A stretch of DNA of 64,000 nucleotides. Source: Haloferax sulfurifontis ATCC BAA-897. Its GTDB lineage: Archaea > Halobacteriota > Halobacteria > Halobacteriales > Haloferacaceae. The translations under genes were made by a program, and so were the position numbers. Shown piece after piece: positions 43,917-53,703 of the stretch (the first letter of the stretch is position 1; each line of letters opens with the position of its first letter). The stretch covers positions 292,216-356,215 of the forward strand of contig NZ_AOLM01000008.1 in the NCBI RefSeq assembly GCF_000337835.1. The letters run 5' to 3'. The notes beneath the pieces are model-generated. The model was not told the origin of the DNA, did no database searches, and worked only from the letters and a program-made list of their open reading frames with translations.

Positions 43917-44819
43917 TCAGCGATACGCGGCGACGCTCGTCTCGACGAGCGACGAAATCTCGCCGCGGGCAGTCTTGTCGAGGCCGACGAGCGGGGGTCT
44001 GACCTCGGCCGTTTCGAGGACGCCGCGGGCACGGAGCGCCGCCTTCGTCGCCGGCGCGAAGCCGTGTTCGACGCACTGTTGGAACAGCGGTGCGATGTGT
44101 CGCTCGTGGATTCGGCGCGCCTCGGCGACGTCGCCGCGGTCGGCCGCGGTCGCGGCGGCGACGAACGCTTCGGGGACGACGTTCGAGAGCGCGTTGACGC
44201 CCCCGGTCGCGCCCAGCACGAGCCCCGGGACGAGGTGGCTGTCGAACCCCTCGAACAGTTGGAACGCGTCGGGAGTCCGTCGAAGGAGCTCCGAGAAGTA
44301 GTTCAAATCGCCGCTCGAATCCTTCAGACCGCGGATAGCGCCGTGCTCGGCGAGGTCGACGACGGCGTCCGCGCCGAGCGACCGGCCGACACAGGCGGGG
44401 ATGTTGTAGAGGTACAGCGGGAGTGCGCTCTCGTCGGCGACCGACTCGACGAACGCGACGTCACCGGAGGGGTCGTTCGACCCGTGGAAATACGGGAGCG
44501 TGATGAGCGCGGCGTCTGCGCCGACCTCGGCCGCGACGTCGATTCGGTCGACGGTCGCCGCGACGCTCGTCGCCGCGGTGCCCGCCATCACAGGCCTGCC
44601 GGCGGCCCGTTCGACCGTGGTTTCGAGGACCGCCCGGGACTCGGCGTCGTCGAGACTCGCGAACTCGCCTGTCGTCCCGCACGGGACGAGTCCGTCGACG
44701 CCGCCATCGACGACGTGGTCGACGAGCGCTCCGAGCGCTTCGTGGTCGACCGTACCCCCGTCGAACGGCGTGACGAGCGGGCAGTGTACACCATCGAACC
44801 GTCGTGCTCCGTCTGTCAT
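43917..44819 (-). CDS. DapA-family aldolase, probable 2-keto-3-deoxy sugar-acid aldolase
   Basis: A 300-residue class I aldolase from the ATG at 44819 (MTDGARRFDGV); the longer frame overlaps the promoter. The phosphate/carboxylate-binding loop is VPCGTTGEFASL, the catalytic Tyr is in LYLYNIPACVG, and the Schiff-base Lys is in RGLKDSSGD. DapA itself makes dihydrodipicolinate, but in haloarchaea one DapA homologue serves as KDG aldolase (KdgA). The cluster context favours cleavage of 2-keto-3-deoxy-gluconate or a related acid to pyruvate. It is divergent from the universal stress protein across 92 bases, each with a TATA-like box. Confidence 0.85.
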   Translation of the reverse strand: MTDGARRFDGVHCPLVTPFDGGTVDHEALGALVDHVVDGGVDGLVPCGTTGEFASLDDAESRAVLETTVERAAGRPVMAGTAATSVAATVDRIDVAAEVGADAALITLPYFHGSNDPSGDVAFVESVADESALPLYLYNIPACVGRSLGADAVVDLAEHGAIRGLKDSSGDLNYFSELLRRTPDAFQLFEGFDSHLVPGLVLGATGGVNALSNVVPEAFVAAATAADRGDVAEARRIHERHIAPLFQQCVEHGFAPATKAALRARGVLETAEVRPPLVGLDKTARGEISSLVETSVAAYR

Positions 44820-44841
44820 CGTCTCGTACTCCCGCCGGTGG

Positions 44842-44851
44842 CAGTTATATG
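44842..44851 (-). promoter_or_regulatory. TATA-like box of the DapA-type aldolase
   Basis: CATATAACTG on the minus strand lies 22 bases before the ATG at 44819. Confidence 0.5.
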
Positions 44852-44880
44852 TTCTCACGACTCGGCGCGAGGCGTCAAGA

Positions 44881-44888
44881 TTTATGTA
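44881..44888 (+). promoter_or_regulatory. TATA-like box of the universal stress protein gene
   Basis: TTTATGTA in the context AAGATTTATGTACA lies 23 bases before the ATG at 44912. Confidence 0.5.
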
Positions 44889-44911
44889 CACATGAGAATA
44901 CATGGCACACG

Positions 44912-45340
44912 ATGACGATACTGGCAGCAGTCGATGGCGAGCAGAAACCGGACCGCGTCGTGACGATTGGCGAAGACCTCGCGAACGCGTACGACGACCA
45001 ACTCGTCGTCGTCAACGTCCTCAACCAGAAAGAGTTCGAAGAGCGAGACGACGTCCACCAAGCGGGGTATACGGTCGAGGACGGCCAGAAAGATGCCGAA
45101 TCGGTGGCTCGGTCCGTCGTCAAAGCGACGACTGACCGGCCGGGACACGTCGAGACGCGCGGCCTCGTCGGTGAAGTCGTCGACGAACTGCTGGGCGAGA
45201 CGGAGCGGCTAGACGCGTCGTATCTCGTCATCGGCGGGAGAAAGCGAACGGCGGTGGGGAAGGCGCTGTTCGGCAGTACGACCCAGTCGGTCCTCCTGAG
45301 CGCGGACGTCCCCGTCGTCGCGGTCATGGACGAAAAGTGA
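44912..45340 (+). CDS. Universal stress protein (UspA family)
   Basis: A 142-residue UspA-fold protein from the ATG at 44912 (MTILAAVDGEQKPDRV). The ATP-binding motif G-x2-G-x9-G-(S/T) appears near the C-terminus as GGRKRTAVGKALFGSTTQSV, ending in ADVPVVAVMD. Such proteins are common in haloarchaea and are often placed near transport or catabolic genes as nucleotide-binding regulators; a role here is unknown. It is followed 19 bases later by the second LarA-like gene on the same strand, so they may be co-transcribed. Confidence 0.9.
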   Translation: MTILAAVDGEQKPDRVVTIGEDLANAYDDQLVVVNVLNQKEFEERDDVHQAGYTVEDGQKDAESVARSVVKATTDRPGHVETRGLVGEVVDELLGETERLDASYLVIGGRKRTAVGKALFGSTTQSVLLSADVPVVAVMDEK

Positions 45341-45359
45341 ACACGGGACTCAGGCACAG

Positions 45360-46679
45360 ATGGTGACACTCGACCTCCCCAGCCGAGAGCGACTCGAAGC
45401 GGTGAACGACGCCACGCTCGACGACCTTCCAGCCTTCGCGACCGTCCGCTCGGTTTCGGACCCGCCGGAGGTAGACGACGTCCGAGCGAGCGCCGTCGAG
45501 GCAGTCGACGACGTACCGGCGTTCGAGACGCTTCCATCGGGATCGTCGGTGGCGATTACGGCGGGAAGTCGCGGGATTCACGACATGCCGGCCGTCCTCG
45601 CGGCGGTTGTCGAGGAACTCCAAACCCGGAACTTCGACCCGTTTATCATGCCCGCGATGGGAAGTCACGGCGGCGCGACCGCGGAGGGTCAGATTCAGAC
45701 GTTGGCCTCACTCGGCATCACCGAGGCGTCGATGGGCTGTGAGGTCCGCTCGTCGATGGCCGTCGAGCGAGTCGCCGAAGACCCGAACGGCGAGCCGATA
45801 TTCGCGGCGAAAGACGCGCTCGAAGCCGACGCCGTCCTCCTCGCGAACCGCGTGAAACTCCACACCGACTACCGCGGTCCAATCGAGTCTGGGCTCTGTA
45901 AGATGGCCGTCGTCGGACTCGGGAAACACCGCGGTGCCGAGAACATGCACAACGCCGCAATCGCTCGCGGGTTCGACGAGGTCATCCCCGAACGCGCGGA
46001 GATACTGCTCGATGAAACCGATATCGTCGGCGGCATCGCCATCGTAGAGAACGACCACGAGCGCGCCGCCTTCATCGAAGGCGTCTCCGCAGAGGAACTC
46101 CCCGAACGCGAGTCGGAACTGCTCGAACGGTCGAAAGAGCTGTTCCCTTCGCTCCCCGTCGACCAGTTGGACTTCCTGATGGTCGACGAACTGGGGAAGA
46201 ACATCAGCGGGACGGGGATGGACACGAACGTCGTCGGCCGGGTCTGGTTCCACAACCAGCCCGAAGTGAACTCGCCGGAGATAACGCGAATCTACGTTCG
46301 GTCGGTCACACCGGAGTCACACGGTAACGCAATCGGCATCGGCCTCGCAGACTACGTCAACCAATCCCTCGTCGAAGCCGTCGATTTCGAGGACATGTAC
46401 GTCAACATCACCACGAGCGGCGAGCCCGAACGCTCGAAGATTCCGTTCGTCGTCCCCTGCGATGCAACGGCGTTTATCCTCGCGGCTTCGATGACCGGCG
46501 TTCCCGACCTGAGTGAGATGCGTATCGGCCGCATCACTAACACTCTCGAACCCGGGACGATGCTGGCTTCTGAACCCGTCCTCGATGAGCTAGCGGGACG
46601 CGACGACGTCGAAATTGGCGACCGTCGACGCCTCGAATTCGACGCCGACGGCACGCTCGTCTCCGCTATCGAAGAGTAG
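45360..46679 (+). CDS. LarA-like (DUF2088) hydroxy-acid racemase/epimerase candidate, second
   Basis: A 439-residue paralogue of the protein at 13493. The proposed nickel-pincer and catalytic residues are all present: His103 (GSHGGAT), His168 (RVKLHTDY), Lys181 (SGLCKMAV) and His197 (ENMHNAA); the Lys-His spacing of 16 matches LarA. Shared segments with the paralogue include ITAGSRGI, ISGTGMDTNVVGR and VTPESHGNA, but many loops differ, so the two probably act on different hydroxy acids. It closes the catabolic island on the right. No maturation genes (larB, larC, larE) are nearby, so cofactor supply must be encoded elsewhere. Confidence 0.8.
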   Translation: MVTLDLPSRERLEAVNDATLDDLPAFATVRSVSDPPEVDDVRASAVEAVDDVPAFETLPSGSSVAITAGSRGIHDMPAVLAAVVEELQTRNFDPFIMPAMGSHGGATAEGQIQTLASLGITEASMGCEVRSSMAVERVAEDPNGEPIFAAKDALEADAVLLANRVKLHTDYRGPIESGLCKMAVVGLGKHRGAENMHNAAIARGFDEVIPERAEILLDETDIVGGIAIVENDHERAAFIEGVSAEELPERESELLERSKELFPSLPVDQLDFLMVDELGKNISGTGMDTNVVGRVWFHNQPEVNSPEITRIYVRSVTPESHGNAIGIGLADYVNQSLVEAVDFEDMYVNITTSGEPERSKIPFVVPCDATAFILAASMTGVPDLSEMRIGRITNTLEPGTMLASEPVLDELAGRDDVEIGDRRRLEFDADGTLVSAIEE

Positions 46680-47589
46680 TCACGACGCGCGTCGGTCCGG
46701 GCGAACGGCGCTCCGGCTACGAGTCGCGTCGACGCGACACGTTCGACGCGACAGGCTACGGGCCGGATAAACGCGATTTCGCTCGCCGTCGGCGGTCAAC
46801 CCGACTCAATTGTTAGTCTTAACCGTCGAGCGGGTACGTCCGGCGCTTCGAGTCACTCGCCACAAATGGCAAAATAAATAGATGTACTCCTCTCTGTCAT
46901 ACCCTAATTAGCACAAGGCAGTTGTGTTCGTCCATCGAGCGGTATCCCGTTCGGTAAGTGCATTCGAATAGCTTCTACTACACAATACTCCTCCGGCCAT
47001 TTGGGTGCGACGACCCGCGGATTGCGGACTCATTCGACTTCTCTCGGGTGGCCGAAACCCGTTGTCGATGGTGATTCACCCCGTATGAGAACCGCTTATT
47101 CATCTGTTTAACGGCCTATACTTCTCTCATTTCGAATACCCCTGCGGTGAACCGAGCGACGAGGACAGTTCTGGAGGCCCCGGACCGTGTGGCGGCGAGG
47201 GGTGCAGTCATACCGAATTGTCTTGCGTTATTCTCTCAAAACGGGTGGTCGATAGCTTGGACAGCAGGCACGTCGACCTCGACACCCACGGGGTCGAAGC
47301 CAGAAGTCTGTTGCACGGAGATAACTGATACAATCAGGGGTTGGACGGGCAATGAGCGACGTTGAGAGTCGAGAGCCCCCGACGATTCGACTTCTCCATC
47401 GTGACCTGTCCATCAAATACGTGTGTTGACACGACTTCGAACAGGTAATGAGAAGCACCTGACTCGGCAGTCGAGGACAACCGTACGCGCCGTGCTCTCG
47501 TGAAGAACGAGTCGTCGTTCGCGGGAGTCGGTCGCACCCGTTCACGCACCGATTTGAAGACGCACCAAGCGGCGAAACGCTCGCGGCAA
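46680..47589. other. Long intergenic region, no gene recognised
   Basis: This stretch marks the boundary between the catabolic island and the formate dehydrogenase genes. Bases 46860-47130 are AT-rich and contain motifs such as AAATAAATAG and TTCATCTGTTTAACGG. The few short frames (for example 47228-47545 on the minus strand) have atypical codon use. A decayed insertion sequence is possible, but I could not match it to a family. Confidence 0.4.
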
Positions 47590-50500
47590 TCAGTCGTCGC
47601 CGCGTGGGGCGCTCCCAGCGCCCGCGTCCGGGGTCCGAAGCACGTCCGGGTCGGCGTCCGGTCCGAGCGGTTCGACGCGCACGCTCGACACTTTGTACTC
47701 CGGAATGCCGGCCTGCGGGTCGAAGGTCTCCTGCGTGAGTTTGTTGACCGCGCCGGCCGCGAAGTGCATCGGGATGAACAGCGTTCCATCGCCGACGCGG
47801 TCGGTCACCACGGCTTTGACGACAATATCACCACGGCGGGACTCGACCCTGACGTACTCGCCGTCCGAAACGCCGAGTTCCGCGGCGGTCGTCGGATTGA
47901 TTTCGACGAAGCTCTCGCCGACGTGGCTCATGAGACCCTCGACGCGTCGGGTGATCTGTCCGGTGTGCCAGTGATAGAGGACCCGCCCGGACGTGAGTGT
48001 GAAGGGATACTCCTCGTCCGGTAGTTCACCGGGATGGCCGCCGTCTGCCGGCACGAAGCGGGCCAGCCCGTCGTCGAAGTTGAAGTTCCCCTCGTCGTAG
48101 TCGTAGAGGTACGGCGTGCCGGGGTGGTCGTCGTCCCAGCACGGCCACTGGAGTCCGTGTTCGTCGCCCGATTCGAGGCGGTCGTAGCTGACGCCGCCGT
48201 AGATGGGCGTCAGGTCGCTAATCTCGTCCATGACTTCCCGCGGGTGGTCGTAGCCCCAGTCGTAGCCCAGCCTGGCCGCCAGTTCCTGCGTTATCACCCA
48301 GTCCTGGCGTGCCTTTCCGGGCGGTTCCGCGGACGCTCGAACCCGCTGGACGCGACGCTCGGTGTTGGTGAACGTGCCGTGTTTCTCCGGCGAGGTCGCC
48401 GCCGGCAGAATCACGTCGGCGTACTCCGCGGTCTCCGTCATGAAGATGTCCTGTACGACGAGGAAGTCCAGGCTATCGAGCGCCTCACCGGCGTGCTGGA
48501 TATCGGGTTCCGAGAGCGCGGGGTTCTCCCCGACGATGTACATTCCGCGGAGATTGCCTTCGTGGGCCTCGCTGAGCATCTCCGGGACTTTGAGTCCGGG
48601 TTCTGCCGGCGGACGTTCGCCCCACACCTCGGCGAACTTCTCGCCGACCTCGTCGTCGGCCGGGTCTTGGTACCCGGGGAGACTGCCGGGCAGGGTACCC
48701 ATGTCGCCGCCGCCGCCCTGCACGTTGTTCTGGCCCCGGAAGGGAGAGAGTCCGGCACCCGGTTTCCCGACCTGCCCGAGCGTGAGCGCGAGGTCGGCCA
48801 TCGCGAGGAGGTTCTCCGTGCCGTGGCTGGATTGGGTCATGCCCATCGCCCAGCCGAAGACGACGCTCTCGGCGTCGGCGAGCGTCTCGGCGGCCGACTG
48901 CAGTTCTGCCGGTGGGACGCCGGCCAGTTCCTCGACTTTCTCGGGTGTGAACGCCTGGACCTTCCGCTTGACCTCCTCGAACCCTTTCGTATTCCGTTCG
49001 ATGAACGTCTCGTCGTGCAGGTCGTGTTCGATGAGGTATCGGATGAGCCCGTTGAGCCACGCCACGTCGTAGCCGGGCGTCGTCCTCGTGTACTGATCGG
49101 CGTGCTCGGCGATGCCGATCTTCCGGGGGTCGAACACCACGAGGTCGGCCCCGTCGCGGACGTTCTGCTTGATGCGAGTCGCCAACACAGGATGCGATTC
49201 GGTCGTGTTCGACCCGCTTATGAGGTAGGCGTCGGCCTCGCCGATGTCCTCGTTGATGCGGTTCGTCATCGCGCCGTACCCGAGCGTCTGTTGGAGTGCC
49301 GCCACCGTCGACGAGTGACAGAGTCGGGCGCAGTTGTCGATATTCTTCGTGCCGAGCACCTGTCGAGCGAACTTCTGGACGAGATACGCCTCCTCGTTGC
49401 TCCCCTTCGACGACGCGAGGCAACTGACCGCGTCGACGCCGTGTTCGTCCTGAATCCCGCGGAGTTCGCTGGCGACGTGGTCGAGCGCCTCGTCCCACGA
49501 GGCCGCCTCGAACTCGCCGTCCTCGTTTCGAATCAGTGGCTTCGTGAGCCGGTTTTCGCTGTTGGCGAACTCGTGTCCGAACTTCCCCTTAACGCACGTC
49601 GAGAAGTTGTTGGCCGGTGCGTTGTCCGGGTCGTCGACGGGCTGGACGCCGAGGGCGTTGCCGTCTTTGCCCCACATCTCGAACCGACAGCCGACCGCAC
49701 AGAATCCACAGGTCGTCTCCGCTTTGTCGAGGTTGCCCAGCCGGTAGTCGCTGACGAGCGACGCGATGTCGAACAGCCGACCCTCTGGCAGTGTCTGGGC
49801 CGCGAGGTTCTCCGCGGTGTGTTCGCCCGCGAGCATGGCCTTCCGACCGTATTTTTCGAAGAAATCGGACGCTCGGCGTTTGCTCTGGGCCATATATCGG
49901 GCGACGCCGCGTTGTTTCTCCCCGCTGGCGCTGGCTTCGCCCCCAGCACCCCTCGCGCCACCGGGAGCGGGCGAGCGGTTCGGTGCCGTCGTGTCGTCGA
50001 GGGTCTCCACCTCCTCGTGTTCGATGACCCGCCCGACGGAGTTCCGCTGTGTGAATCCCGGGAGCGGGAGGGTCCCCGCGCCACCGATGTCCTTCTCGGT
50101 CAAGGCACCGGTCGGACAGACGGTGGCACAGTGCCCGCAGGAGACGCAGTCGGAGTCGGCCATCGTCTCGGCGTCGGACTGGAACCCGATTCGGGTGTCC
50201 GCTCCGGAGCCCTCGATACGGAGCACTCCTTCGACCTGAACGTCGTTACAGCCCTCGACGCACCGGTTACAGAGGATGCACTTGTTGCGGTCGATCTGAA
50301 TGAACGAGGAGCTGTCGTCGAGCGGTTCGTATTCGCTGCGGTCGTCGAAAACGCCGTAGCGCGGGTGGTCGACCCCCTCGCTGATGGCCGTCTCCTGTAG
50401 CTCACACCGACCGTTTCCGTTACAGGTCGTACACCGCAGGTTGTGGTTGGAGAGGACGAGGTCGAGGTTGACGCTCCGGCACTCCTCGGCGGTCGCCGTG

Positions 50501-50916
50501 TCGGTCTCGACCGTCAGCCCGTCCGTCACCGGGAACGAACAGGAGGGGACGACCCCGTGTTCGTCCGTTTCGACCATGCAGGTCCGACACTCGCTCCGAG
50601 GGCCGATTTCGTCGCTCGCGTCGCCCTCGCGGTCGTAGTAGCAGAGCGCCGGAACGTCGGCGTCCTCGTCGAGGCTGTCGGCACCGGGGTCCACGCTCAC
50701 GACCTCGTCGTCGACGGCTTGCATGGCGTCGATGACGGTCGAACCCGGCGGGACGGTGACCGGAGTCCCGTTGACGGTGACCGTCGTCGGGCGCTCGCCG
50801 CCGGTTCCGACGGGCGGGTCGTTCGCGGTCCCGGTCTCGAACTCCGCAGTGACCGGCGTCTCGTGCTGTGGGTCGTCTATCTCCGGAACGCCCGGGAGTG
50901 GGTCGTCAGTGCTCAT
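47590..50916 (-). CDS. fdhA: Formate dehydrogenase alpha subunit with NuoG-like N-terminus
   Basis: A 1108-residue molybdopterin enzyme. The N-terminal 270 residues mirror NuoG: [2Fe-2S] ligands Cys92, ECRTC (110, 113) and Cys126; the NHNLRCTTCNGNGRC motif (His158, Cys162, 165, 171); and ferredoxin-type [4Fe-4S] sites at 213-223 and 257-267 (DCVSCGHCATVCP). A Pro/Gly linker leads to the catalytic domain, which opens with TTCGFCAVGC and CVKGKFGHEF. The active-site Cys lies in DNCARLCHSSTVAAL, so it is a Cys rather than Sec enzyme. It oxidises formate to CO2. The ATG at 50916 overlaps the stop of the partner gene by four bases. Confidence 0.92.
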   Translation of the reverse strand: MSTDDPLPGVPEIDDPQHETPVTAEFETGTANDPPVGTGGERPTTVTVNGTPVTVPPGSTVIDAMQAVDDEVVSVDPGADSLDEDADVPALCYYDREGDASDEIGPRSECRTCMVETDEHGVVPSCSFPVTDGLTVETDTATAEECRSVNLDLVLSNHNLRCTTCNGNGRCELQETAISEGVDHPRYGVFDDRSEYEPLDDSSSFIQIDRNKCILCNRCVEGCNDVQVEGVLRIEGSGADTRIGFQSDAETMADSDCVSCGHCATVCPTGALTEKDIGGAGTLPLPGFTQRNSVGRVIEHEEVETLDDTTAPNRSPAPGGARGAGGEASASGEKQRGVARYMAQSKRRASDFFEKYGRKAMLAGEHTAENLAAQTLPEGRLFDIASLVSDYRLGNLDKAETTCGFCAVGCRFEMWGKDGNALGVQPVDDPDNAPANNFSTCVKGKFGHEFANSENRLTKPLIRNEDGEFEAASWDEALDHVASELRGIQDEHGVDAVSCLASSKGSNEEAYLVQKFARQVLGTKNIDNCARLCHSSTVAALQQTLGYGAMTNRINEDIGEADAYLISGSNTTESHPVLATRIKQNVRDGADLVVFDPRKIGIAEHADQYTRTTPGYDVAWLNGLIRYLIEHDLHDETFIERNTKGFEEVKRKVQAFTPEKVEELAGVPPAELQSAAETLADAESVVFGWAMGMTQSSHGTENLLAMADLALTLGQVGKPGAGLSPFRGQNNVQGGGGDMGTLPGSLPGYQDPADDEVGEKFAEVWGERPPAEPGLKVPEMLSEAHEGNLRGMYIVGENPALSEPDIQHAGEALDSLDFLVVQDIFMTETAEYADVILPAATSPEKHGTFTNTERRVQRVRASAEPPGKARQDWVITQELAARLGYDWGYDHPREVMDEISDLTPIYGGVSYDRLESGDEHGLQWPCWDDDHPGTPYLYDYDEGNFNFDDGLARFVPADGGHPGELPDEEYPFTLTSGRVLYHWHTGQITRRVEGLMSHVGESFVEINPTTAAELGVSDGEYVRVESRRGDIVVKAVVTDRVGDGTLFIPMHFAAGAVNKLTQETFDPQAGIPEYKVSSVRVEPLGPDADPDVLRTPDAGAGSAPRGDD

Positions 50917-52433
50917 AGTTTGTCAGTGCAGGCACCGCTCGGACAGCGGCCGTTCGCGTGTGCTTCGAAACTCGATTCGAACTCGTCCATCGCAGTCAGC
51001 ACCGGGCGCGGGGCACGGGCCCCGATTCGACAGTTGCTCGACCGGGCCATGACCCGACCGAGTTCGCGTATCTTCTCCCGGTCGAGCGAGCCACGGTAGA
51101 CCGCTCGCACCAGTTCGGTGAGTTGGACGGTTCCCTCCCGTCCCGGCACGCACCGCCCGCTGTTGGCTTCCGACGCAAAGCGCGCTCGCTCTCCGGCAGT
51201 GGCGACCGCACACCGCTCGTCGTTCAACAGTTCGACGACGCCTTCGGTTCCGAGGCCGGCCGCGGTCAGTTCCGCTGTGGTCGGCGTCACGTCCAACGTC
51301 CGAGTGATGCCGCCGAACACCCCGCCGACGCAGGCCATCTTGAACGAGCCCTCCAGTTCGACGGCGTCCCGAGCCGTCGAGAGGCGGGCGTCCGAGCCGA
51401 TTTCTATCGTCGCGGGTGCGGCCACGTCGCCGGTGACAGTCAGCAGTCGCGTCGCCGAGGCGGAGCCGTCTGCGTCGGACTCCTCCGGGGCCGAAAGCGC
51501 GAGATGTATCTGCGCGAACGTCCGCGGCGTGTGGATGACCGTCGGGCGACCGTAGAGTCCGTACTCGGCCGGCGACGGTGGCTGGAGACGTGGTTCGATT
51601 CTGTCCGCGCCCTCGATGGCTTCCAGCGCCGCCGTCGGCGCGCCGGCGCGGTACTCGTCCGGGCCTTCGACGAGTACCGGAACGACCGGGAGTTCGTCCG
51701 CGGCGGCGTCAATGGCCTGCTGGAGACGCGCTCGAAGTTCGGTGTCGGTTTCAGCGACATGGATGACCGCATCAGTCGTATCGAGGTACTCGGCGACGGC
51801 CGCCACCCCGTCGAGCACCGACATCGTCGACCCGGCGAGGAGCGTTCGGTCCGCCCGCTGGCGGTCGTCCGCGTCGTTCGCGTTCACGACGACGACTGGG
51901 TCGCCGTCGGTCTCTCGTGCCTGTCGCCAGGCGTCGGCGACCGGTTCGTCGGCGGTGGCATCTCCTCTGCCTCGACCGACGAGGCCGGCGTCCGCGATAG
52001 CGCCCGCGTCTCTGTCGAGCGAGCGAAACTGACACGCCGCCGGGTCCAGCGGGTCGACCCACCCACAGGGACCGAGGACGCTCCGTTGCCCCACCGCGAG
52101 CGGCCCGTCGGTCGGAACCGGAAGCGTCGTCGTCTCGACGTCGTGTTGGACGACTGCCGCGGCACCGTCCGTCGGTAACGCCCCGTCCTCCACGTCGGCG
52201 ACGAGGTCTCGGACCCTCGATGTCTCCGGGGCCGGGAAGAACGCGGTCCGCCCCGCATCGGTCGCGAGAACCAACGGGTCGTACGCGCTGATTCCGGTGG
52301 GCCCCGTTCGGAGGACCCGAACGGAGTCGGCGGCGGCGCGTGCGGCGCTCAAGACGCGCTCGCCGTGCTCCGTTCGCCCGGCACCCGAGACCCGGACGGT
52401 CGGCGACTGAACCTCGTCTCCTGTGCGATTCAT
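50913..52433 (-). CDS. NuoF-like formate dehydrogenase subunit with degraded cofactor motifs
   Basis: About 506 residues from the ATG at 52433 (MNRTGDEVQ); the ATG at 52439 is also possible. The layout follows NuoF/FDH beta: a leading YDPLVLATD segment, an FMN-domain region (GLVGRGRGD for GLRGRGGAG; VVNANDADDRQRADR for the NaDEgdP-type loop), a SLBB-like part and a C-terminal iron-sulfur region. The C-terminal cluster motif ESCGKCTPCREG is reduced to NSGRCVPGREG, so two of its cysteines are gone. FMN and cluster binding are therefore uncertain. It precedes fdhA in an operon and may have become structural, or may use another acceptor. Confidence 0.72.
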   Translation of the reverse strand: MNRTGDEVQSPTVRVSGAGRTEHGERVLSAARAAADSVRVLRTGPTGISAYDPLVLATDAGRTAFFPAPETSRVRDLVADVEDGALPTDGAAAVVQHDVETTTLPVPTDGPLAVGQRSVLGPCGWVDPLDPAACQFRSLDRDAGAIADAGLVGRGRGDATADEPVADAWRQARETDGDPVVVVNANDADDRQRADRTLLAGSTMSVLDGVAAVAEYLDTTDAVIHVAETDTELRARLQQAIDAAADELPVVPVLVEGPDEYRAGAPTAALEAIEGADRIEPRLQPPSPAEYGLYGRPTVIHTPRTFAQIHLALSAPEESDADGSASATRLLTVTGDVAAPATIEIGSDARLSTARDAVELEGSFKMACVGGVFGGITRTLDVTPTTAELTAAGLGTEGVVELLNDERCAVATAGERARFASEANSGRCVPGREGTVQLTELVRAVYRGSLDREKIRELGRVMARSSNCRIGARAPRPVLTAMDEFESSFEAHANGRCPSGACTDKL

Positions 52434-52459
52434 TCTCACTGCTGAAGAGACACGGCGGG

Positions 52460-52471
52460 GTTAAAAAAATC
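52460..52471 (-). promoter_or_regulatory. TATA-like box of the formate dehydrogenase operon
   Basis: On the minus strand the run TGATTTTTTTAACC (around 52460-52471) lies 26 bases before the ATG at 52433, which favours that start codon over 52439. Confidence 0.45.
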
Positions 52472-52626
52472 ATCCCAACCCGCTCGCGTCGGAGTGCGCC
52501 TTCGAGGCGTTCGGGGAACCGAACTCGAAGCCGGTTCGAGCGCGATTGGGCAGGTGGTCGGTGACCGTTCCCGACCGGACAGCGAGCGGAGCAAAGAGCT
52601 AAGGCGGCGACGCGTCGTCTACCGTG

Positions 52627-52902
52627 ATGATGACGAACCCACGGTTCGACGACGTTCGAGCAAAGGCGGCCGACGCGACTCGCGAAGACGACGTCCAGTC
52701 CGTGTACACCGGACTCGTCCACGACGACGGTCGGCACGAGTACTACTTCGCCAACGACACCGAGGACGCATCGGAGTTGCGCGAGACGGCGGCCGTCCAA
52801 CTCGGGATGCTGGTTCGGGTTCTCGCGGACCGCTCCGAAAGCGACGTCGACGAAATCACCGACCTCGCGGCGGAGCGAGCCGAGAACATGCGGTTGAAGT
52901 AG
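52627..52902 (+). CDS. Small haloarchaeal protein of unknown function beside the FDH operon
   Basis: A 91-residue acidic protein from the ATG at 52627 (a second ATG follows at 52630). Strong helices (FDDVRAKAADATREDDVQSVY and the C-terminal half with DEITDLAAERAENMRLK) and a short beta-like HEYYFAND segment suggest a small alpha/beta fold. No motif is known to me. It reads away from the formate dehydrogenase operon across about 190 bases. Codon use matches its neighbours, so it is a real gene. Confidence 0.6.
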   Translation: MMTNPRFDDVRAKAADATREDDVQSVYTGLVHDDGRHEYYFANDTEDASELRETAAVQLGMLVRVLADRSESDVDEITDLAAERAENMRLK

Positions 52903-53011
52903 TCGCAAGCGACGACACCGGGCGCTCGGAAGCGCGTTCTCGTCGGCGAGTGTCGTCTCAAAAACCCTCGCGCGGGTCGGGCGCAGTTGCGTCCGCTCGG
53001 AACCGCCGACC

Positions 53012-53392
<381 letters not shown>

Positions 53393-53703
53393 GGCCGGCC
53401 GTTTCGAACGGGCCGTAATAAATCCACGTCCGGGACGAGACGCATCGCACGAAATGTAAGAACTCAGTTAATTTGTGGTCCTCTCCCGGCTTGCACGCCG
53501 TACTTACTCGCCCTCACGGACAGGTGCCTGTGGGTGGTGTAGCCGTCGACACCGCCGGTCGAACACAGACCATAATCTAACTGATGGGTTGAAAACGGAG
53601 CGCTGAGACTATTTAAATCATTAATGTGTCAAAATCCACGAAGCCCACTCGCACCCGAGCTATATATGATATCCGTTCGCAGAGAGCGAGCGGAGTCAGA
53701 ACG
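53393..53703. promoter_or_regulatory. Promoter region of the formaldehyde dehydrogenase gene
   Basis: This 311-base gap has no gene. It holds two strong TATA-like boxes upstream of the ATG at 53704: TATTTAAAT at 53610-53618 and TATATATG at 53661-53668 (about 35 bases before the ATG). The doubled boxes suggest two start sites and condition-dependent expression. Confidence 0.5.

Noticed and set aside
48034..50400. A 788-residue open frame on the plus strand
   Set aside because: It is the antisense shadow of the formate dehydrogenase alpha gene, caused by high GC3; no recognisable domains.
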